Origin: Pseudomonas sp. Ant30-3
GTDB taxonomy: Bacteria; Pseudomonadota; Gammaproteobacteria; Pseudomonadales; Pseudomonadaceae
NCBI RefSeq assembly: GCF_000690905.1
Contig: NZ_JMCL01000057.1
Location: forward strand, 1 to 64,000
Length of the DNA stretch: 64,000 nt
Direction of reading: 5' to 3'
The position numbers and the translations under genes were made by a program. Each line of letters opens with the position of its first letter. Position 1 is the stretch's first letter. Shown one piece after another: positions 59,656 to 64,000 of the stretch. The notes beneath the pieces were generated by a model, which was not told where the DNA came from, ran no database searches, and was given only the letters and a program-made list of their open reading frames with translations.

Positions 59656-60684
59656 TCATTCGCTCTCGATCAAAGAACGGTCAATTGTCTTTAAAAAGGC
59701 CTCGAACTGCTCCGCAATCAGTTTCGCGTCGACACTTTTCTCACAACGAAGCTCGACTTTTTTTCCTTCTACGCGAACCCGGCCAATACCACTGATCTCA
59801 GTATCGGTGAATTTGCTGGACGAGTTTTGCTGGGTCCGTGAAGCAATTTCCTTAGCTAGCCAACGTAGGGCGTGTTCTTGTGTCCATTGCTCATCACGCA
59901 TCGCCGTCACGGCTCGCAGAAGTAGTTCGGGCTCTTTGCTGCTGAATTCAATAAAATCCTTTGCCCGCTTCCCACCGATGAGTCCTGGATTCGTGTCCAG
60001 AATGGCTTTCACTTCATTAGGTAGGTCCATCAGCAATAGGCATCTACTCACTATCGAGTGATTGACTCCTAACCGGCGGCCCAGCGCCCTGACAGATGGC
60101 TCACCTCCAGAATCCAAAATTTTTGCGTAAGATTTACCTCGCTCGTACTCCGTGAGCGCTTCTTGGCCTTCGTTGTCCGTCAGCGCAAGGATCTGCGCCA
60201 AAGCGTCGTCCATTTCACGGACGTATGACGTAATGGTCTCCCGGCCCAGCAATTTGTGAGCACGCCATCTGCGCTCACCGCCGACCAGCTCATAAATGCC
60301 ATCACCTATAGGTCTGACAGTGACGGGCTTGGCCAAGCCAACAGAAGCGATCGAATTTGCAAGGTCTTCGATAGCAGCCTCGCTGAATGCCAGACGTGGC
60401 TGGAATGGCGATACCCGTATATTGCTGGTGCTGATCTCAGCTATGACACCGTTCGCGGCTCCCGTTTCAAGAACCTTGCCGGAGACTTTAGCCTGGCTAT
60501 TCTCGCCCTCGATGCCTGCTACCGCTTGCTCAGCAACAGGCTCATTGACCTGTTGCTGAGCAAGCATTTCCCTAACCGAAACTCTTAAATTGGGTTCAGG
60601 CAATTCCGCCGGCGTCCTTTTGACGCCAGACATCCAGGTAGGCGCATCTTTTGGCTTTCCTGGAAAATCCTCTGACTTAGCCAT
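59656..60684 (-). CDS. parB: ParB partition protein
   Basis: 342 residues from MAKSEDFPGKPKDAPTWMSG (60684; GGAGAAA three bases ahead). ParB N domain: ISTSNIRVSPFQPRL, IASVGLAKPVTVRPI, ELVGGERRWRAHKLLG (the GERRWRA box), then the HTH VRALGRRLGVNHSIVSRCLL. Binds parS and spreads as a CTP-dependent clamp to segregate the plasmid. parS lies directly upstream, between it and parA. Confidence 0.95.
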   Translation of the reverse strand: MAKSEDFPGKPKDAPTWMSGVKRTPAELPEPNLRVSVREMLAQQQVNEPVAEQAVAGIEGENSQAKVSGKVLETGAANGVIAEISTSNIRVSPFQPRLAFSEAAIEDLANSIASVGLAKPVTVRPIGDGIYELVGGERRWRAHKLLGRETITSYVREMDDALAQILALTDNEGQEALTEYERGKSYAKILDSGGEPSVRALGRRLGVNHSIVSRCLLLMDLPNEVKAILDTNPGLIGGKRAKDFIEFSSKEPELLLRAVTAMRDEQWTQEHALRWLAKEIASRTQQNSSSKFTDTEISGIGRVRVEGKKVELRCEKSVDAKLIAEQFEAFLKTIDRSLIESE

Positions 60685-60753
60685 AATTTCTCCGTCAATT
60701 AACCGCTGTAACGTGGAGCGCATCTAATCTTTGGGGCTGCTGAAGATCTCAAG

Positions 60754-60842
60754 TGGTGCTCGGAGCACCAGTTAAGCTCAGCAGACTGATGGTGCTCCGA
60801 GCACCAGTGAAGCTCAAAACCCAGGTGGTGCTCCGAGCACCA
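60754..60842. repeat. candidate parS: three 17-bp palindromes at 36-bp spacing
   Basis: TGGTGCTC(C/G)GAGCACCA at 60754, 60790 and 60826, exactly 36 bp apart, each followed by CAGTNA-like sequence. Lies between parA stop and parB start. Confidence 0.85.
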
Positions 60843-60843
60843 G

Positions 60844-61977
60844 TCACTGAGAAGCAAACTCCCGGATTTTTTGGAGTGCTTCGCTAAAAACTGAGCGCAT
60901 GGAGTCAATAGTTTTGCTGGTAGCGCCCTTCCATACGATCAGAGGAATGCCTTGATCCAGCGCTTTACCATAGTCTTCTGAGTAATAGAGCTTTTCTTCA
61001 GCAACCCGACCAGGGAAGAGATCGTTCAGAACGACAAGGTTATTCAAGATGCGTTTACGGTTCCTGATGAACATGGTCGGGATTGCTAGAACAACAGGGG
61101 AGCGACGGTATGCCTTGGCAAATCGAACCATCCATTCATTCAGCCGCATAAGGGCGCGGAAAGAGAATTTATCCATCCGAACAGGGCAGATAACAAAGTC
61201 GCTAGCGACGATGGAGTTTTTTGTGAGTCGAGAAGCGGTAGGGGCATTGTCGAAAAGGATCACGTCATAGGCTGACGTATCAATACCGGGAATCTCTCCA
61301 GTCCTGGCTCGCTCTAGCCAGTCTGCATACCAGAAATCCATATTGTTCTCTGCGTCTAAAGCAACAACAAGATCCTCGAGGTACGCATCAGCTGGGATGA
61401 GGTGGGGGCCGTTCTCGCCGAATGGTTTTTTGATGACTTGCTCAAAAGACAATGGCTCGAATTGTCGACCTCTCAGCTCTGGGCTCAAAAGGTTCCCTAG
61501 GTTGCCCTCAACATAGCGCTCTGGAGGAATTCCCATCGATTCAAGGTCAGACCTTGCCAAATCTGGGTCATACCCCAGCTCACTCGACGAGTCGCCCTGG
61601 GGATCATTATCAATGATAAGAATCCGGAGCCCTTGCATCTGGAGGTAGATTGCCAGGTTGACCGTTACAGTCGTTTTTCCCGTGCCGCCCTTGGGAACGA
61701 AGGTTGATATCACAACCTGCCGTGGTAGCCCCTTTGCTTGACCTTTCGCTCTACGGATCGCTGCGATATCGAAAATATCACTCAGGGTATAAGCCCGAGT
61801 TGGGACAGTGCCGCGAGCAATGCGGCGAATTTCCAGCCCGTTTTCATCCTCAATGTCCTGAAGACGACGGGTAGTCAATCCAAAACAATCGGCTGCAAAT
61901 TTTGGGGGGTAGAGGAGGGTGGAGAAATCCGTGAAATAGACGGATTCCTCTTCAAACTGCTCGCTTGGCTGCTGCAT
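60844..61977 (-). CDS. parA: ParA partition ATPase (type Ia)
   Basis: 377 residues. N-terminal HTH-like part (PPKFAADCFGLTTRRLQDIE), then the ParA ATPase: deviant Walker A FVPKGGTGKTTVTVNLA (about 112), A' LIIDNDPQGDSSSELG, Walker B VILFDNAPTASRL. The N-terminal DNA-binding domain marks it as type Ia, which also represses its own operon. It moves plasmid copies over the nucleoid together with ParB at parS. ATG 61977 with CAGGGA upstream. Confidence 0.95.
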   Translation of the reverse strand: MQQPSEQFEEESVYFTDFSTLLYPPKFAADCFGLTTRRLQDIEDENGLEIRRIARGTVPTRAYTLSDIFDIAAIRRAKGQAKGLPRQVVISTFVPKGGTGKTTVTVNLAIYLQMQGLRILIIDNDPQGDSSSELGYDPDLARSDLESMGIPPERYVEGNLGNLLSPELRGRQFEPLSFEQVIKKPFGENGPHLIPADAYLEDLVVALDAENNMDFWYADWLERARTGEIPGIDTSAYDVILFDNAPTASRLTKNSIVASDFVICPVRMDKFSFRALMRLNEWMVRFAKAYRRSPVVLAIPTMFIRNRKRILNNLVVLNDLFPGRVAEEKLYYSEDYGKALDQGIPLIVWKGATSKTIDSMRSVFSEALQKIREFASQ

Positions 61978-62048
61978 GACGATCCCTGCATTGTTGAATA
62001 CAGGTGAATCATAATACGTTAAGTCGCTTTTTCAAGAAAAATCATGGT

Positions 62049-62110
62049 ACAGGCTGGGTTTTTGCCTGTAAAACCGAACTGGAAACGGCTTTTTCCACCT
62101 CACAGTTCGG
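62049..62110. promoter_or_regulatory. two inverted repeats upstream of parA
   Basis: ACAGGC-N9-GCCTGT (62049-62069), and CCGAACTG with CAGTTCGG (62074-62110). Type Ia ParA proteins bind such repeats for autorepression. The second stem is followed by TTTTAC on the minus strand and could also be the terminator of the 62.2 kb gene. Confidence 0.45.
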
Positions 62111-62178
62111 CTTGGCTTGGATGTTTTGGAGACTAAACCCGAATTCACGCTAGGTAAAGCGAGAGCCGATGTCAGCGG

Positions 62179-62658
62179 TCAGGCGTACTGTTTTTGGGCA
62201 TCGGTGCGTGCACGTTTGAAGTCCGCGCTTATGTAGTTGACTGTGAATTGGGTGTCCATGGGATGCGATTCGACCACTACCTCGGTGGAGCCAGACAAGA
62301 ATGTGATGTTCTCAAACCCGTGGCTGGACTCGTCTGTGCCAATTTGCAGCTGGCTTCTCAGCCCGCTTAGCACTTCCTCCAGGTGAAGTTTGTCAGCTTT
62401 TACCGTAGCGACATCCAGTACCCCTTCAGCGTTGAAGGCCAGCTGAATGTCAGTGACACCCTCCAGGTTTACCTCCCATTCTGAGAGATTAAGTACCGGG
62501 CCGCCGGTGTAGGACGTACCAATCTTGTCGATGATGGTGTAGTGCTGCTGGACGTCGACGATCGTCGTAACGCCTACAGTCAGGCTTACCGGCTCCGGCG
62601 CTATGACAGCCATGCTGAGCAGATAAGCTGCGACGCCCGCGAAAGCGGCAGTATTCAT
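62179..62658 (-). CDS. 159-residue membrane-anchored or secreted protein
   Basis: MNTAAFAGVAAYLLSMAVIA from 62658 (GGAGGAACCCA upstream). One hydrophobic N-terminal segment, then a beta-rich domain with IQLAFNAEGVLDVATVKADK and SGSTEVVVESHPMDTQF. Divergent from repA and upstream of the partition operon; could correspond to ParW-like genes of IncP-7 plasmids, which I could not verify. Confidence 0.6.
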   Translation of the reverse strand: MNTAAFAGVAAYLLSMAVIAPEPVSLTVGVTTIVDVQQHYTIIDKIGTSYTGGPVLNLSEWEVNLEGVTDIQLAFNAEGVLDVATVKADKLHLEEVLSGLRSQLQIGTDESSHGFENITFLSGSTEVVVESHPMDTQFTVNYISADFKRARTDAQKQYA

Positions 62659-62900
62659 TGGGTTCCTCCAGGTCATATTCGGATGGGATCATTTTCTCCT
62701 CGCCGACCTGGTGGGTGTGCTGCTTTCGAACCGAATTGTCGTCGGAAAAACAGCCATTGGATTGTGAGTCTGCTTTTGGTTTTTCAACCCTCAGAAAATT
62801 AGCTTTTCAGTTTTAAAAGCCTTTTAACTGTTTTTCTCTTGTTGTTCTCTTGTTTTTAGAGAGCTGGAGCCCTTGTATTACGTGGCCTCCAGAGGATCAT

Positions 62901-63062
62901 CGACTACAAATTACGGCATTGCGACTACACATTCCGGCTTTGCGACTATGGATTACGGCTGAAGCGACTACAGATTCCGGCTGTGACGACTACAGATTGC
63001 GGCCGTTATCCACAGGCCGGATGGAGGGCCTGGGCTGTGTCTAACGACTACAGATTCCGGCT
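62901..63062 (+). repeat. iteron cluster A
   Basis: Six 18-bp copies of CGACTACAGATTNCGGCT at 62901, 62922, 62943, 62965, 62987 and 63045. The first five are 21-22 bp apart, two helical turns, so RepA monomers would line up on one DNA face. Confidence 0.9.
63006..63014 (+). promoter_or_regulatory. DnaA box
   Basis: TTATCCACA, exact consensus, inside iteron cluster A between repeats 5 and 6. Confidence 0.85.
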
Positions 63063-63290
63063 GCTGGATGCTGCACGTAGCACGAGTTTGAGTTTTTATG
63101 GCTCGATTTCAAGCAATTTTGTGTTCTGAATTTGCCTGAGTGGCGTTTCTTTGGATAGAAATCGCAGTAACCCATTGTTTTTAAATGATATTTTAAATTA
63201 CCCGTCGCTTATTTGACGTTTTTCAGTGGTTTGCCCTCTGCCTTGGTGGATTCGCCAATAAATAGTCTTTGAGTTCACCGTTGGACCTAT

Positions 63291-63531
63291 CGACTACAGA
63301 TTACGGCTATTTTTACAGTCATCAGCTCGATGCGACTACAGATTACGGCTGTGCATGGACGAGTATGACCAGGCAGTTTTGCAGCCCTATCTTCGGTATC
63401 GACTACAGATTACGGCTGTGGATCAAAGCTGTCCCACGCTATCGACTACAGATTACGGCTGTTCTACGTGGCGAACGGACGCCAATCGACTACAAATTAC
63501 GGCTACTGCCTATCGACTACAGATTTGTCCC
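63291..63531 (+). repeat. iteron cluster B
   Basis: Full copies CGACTACAGATTACGGCT at 63291, 63333, 63400, 63443 and a variant at 63487; a partial copy at 63514. Mostly 42-44 bp spacing, twice that of cluster A. Near repA, so these may act in copy control as well. Confidence 0.88.
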
Positions 63532-63610
63532 TTGTCTTGCGATTGGATGAGGTGGTTGGCTGTGAGGCCCATTTTTACTGGGGTCTAGAGCCTAACCGAC
63601 TCCTGGGTAT

Positions 63611-63635
63611 CGACTACAGCGTAATCTCTCTGTAG
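63611..63635. promoter_or_regulatory. half-iteron inverted repeat at the repA promoter
   Basis: CGACTACAGC starts like an iteron, and CTACAG-N10-CTGTAG forms an inverted repeat about 30 bp before repA. In iteron plasmids such a site is bound by Rep dimers for autorepression. Confidence 0.55.
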
Positions 63636-63663
63636 GGTTCCGTTACTAATCGTGGGGCCAGAC

Positions 63664-64000
63664 ATGTCCAATTTACCCAAACCTGCCAAGCCGGAACCTA
63701 AGCCGCTCCGGGTTACGAAATCCAATACGCTGATTACCGCGTCGTACCGGCTGACGCTCAACGAGCAGCGGTTGATCCTCGCGGCTATCAGTAAACTCGA
63801 TCCAAGAAGGCCCATGCCGAAAAAGGTGTCTGTCTCGGCCGTGGACTATTCGGATATCTACGGCGTCCAGCTCAGGCATGCCTATGAGCAGATGAAAGTG
63901 GCAGCTGATGAGCTGTACGAGCGCGATATTAAGACCTTTGACGGCTCTGGCATGGAGCGGAAGCGTTGGGTCGATCGGGCCAAGTATTTGGATGGTGAGG
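63664..64000 (+). CDS. repA: RepA replication initiator (Rep_3/RepB family), 3' partial
   Basis: 112 residues present. SNTLITASYRLTLNEQRLIL and SKLDPRRPMPKK, SAVDYSDIYGVQLRHAYEQM, AADELYERDIKTF match the first winged-helix domain of Rep_3 initiators such as RepE/pi. Binds the iterons next to it and opens the origin with host DnaA. The stop lies beyond the window. Confidence 0.95.
   Translation, partial: MSNLPKPAKPEPKPLRVTKSNTLITASYRLTLNEQRLILAAISKLDPRRPMPKKVSVSAVDYSDIYGVQLRHAYEQMKVAADELYERDIKTFDGSGMERKRWVDRAKYLDGE

Larger units (their letters stand above)
62843..63663. other. oriV: iteron replication origin
   Basis: Two iteron clusters (six repeats at 62901-63062; five full and two partial at 63291-63620), one consensus DnaA box (63006-63014) and an AT-rich stretch (about 63120-63260) between clusters. 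repA starts just to the right. Typical layout of a Rep_3 plasmid origin. Confidence 0.85.

Noticed and set aside
60699-60908. 69-residue ORF with three WCSEHH-like repeats
   Set aside because: It is the translation of the three parS palindromes; no codon bias and it overlaps parA.

Overview
The window looks like part of a large conjugative plasmid of a Pseudomonas-type gammaproteobacterium. At the right edge is an iteron origin with the start of a Rep_3-type repA (62.9-64.0 kb). Next to it, on the minus strand, are parA, a three-copy palindromic parS and parB (59.7-62.0 kb), then plasmid backbone genes including a ParB-like regulator and an MvaT/H-NS family silencer (55.8-58.0 kb). An F-type traN (14.0-16.6 kb) shows the plasmid encodes conjugation. 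The mix of repA/parAB, MvaT-like and NdpA-like nucleoid proteins and a CobS/DUF3150/CobT-like trio recalls IncP-7-type Pseudomonas plasmids from memory; no search was run.

Layout. (1) 0-13.8 kb is an accessory island: the end of an FAD oxidoreductase, a SAM methyltransferase, an IS110-family element, then a defence block. The block holds a DinJ/RelB-like protein with a three-gene ABC-3C system (DUF2326 ATPase), an unrecognised two-gene module with a PD-(D/E)XK-like nuclease, Gabija (GajA/GajB), a DUF1016-type nuclease and a tyrosine integrase. (2) 14.0-16.7 kb: traN. (3) 16.7-24.5 kb: a minus-strand series of small genes plus a MoxR ATPase, a DUF3150 protein and a VWA protein. Almost every gene here is preceded by the same two-hairpin leader, whose second hairpin covers the Shine-Dalgarno site. 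(4) 24.8-31.2 kb: a minus-strand cluster (SF2 helicase, small membrane protein, UvrD-like helicase, M50 protease, PLD nuclease) interrupted by a tnpB-only element. (5) 31.4-45.3 kb: mostly plus-strand plasmid genes, including NdpA, SppA (minus), SPFH protein, a tyrosine-phosphatase-like protein, many small ORFs with a repeated intergenic hairpin, a PemK-like toxin, a probable small RNA, an ASCH protein, an N6-methylase lacking its catalytic motif, a lipoprotein, a GNAT and a metallophosphoesterase. (6) 45.6-47.3 kb: an ART-like ORF overlapping a P4-type integrase. (7) 49.14-55.49 kb: a type I restriction-modification operon (hsdR-hsdM-hsdS) framed by about 100 bp inverted repeats resembling IS21-family ends and apparently inserted into a plasmid gene. 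(8) 55.5-64.0 kb: backbone, partition and replication.

How it fits together. Backbone operons (traN, the 28 kb cluster, the SPFH gene, the ParB-like gene) share a 23-bp palindrome (TTCAG-N13-CTGAA) 57-66 bp before the start codon, suggesting one plasmid-encoded regulator. Defence and mobility genes arrived in separate units: an integrase island, a tnpB element and an R-M element with insertion-sequence-like ends. The most novel-looking items are the repeated translational leaders, the 23-bp regulon, the nuclease pair beside Gabija, the protease/helicase/nuclease operon and the IS21-end-framed R-M module.
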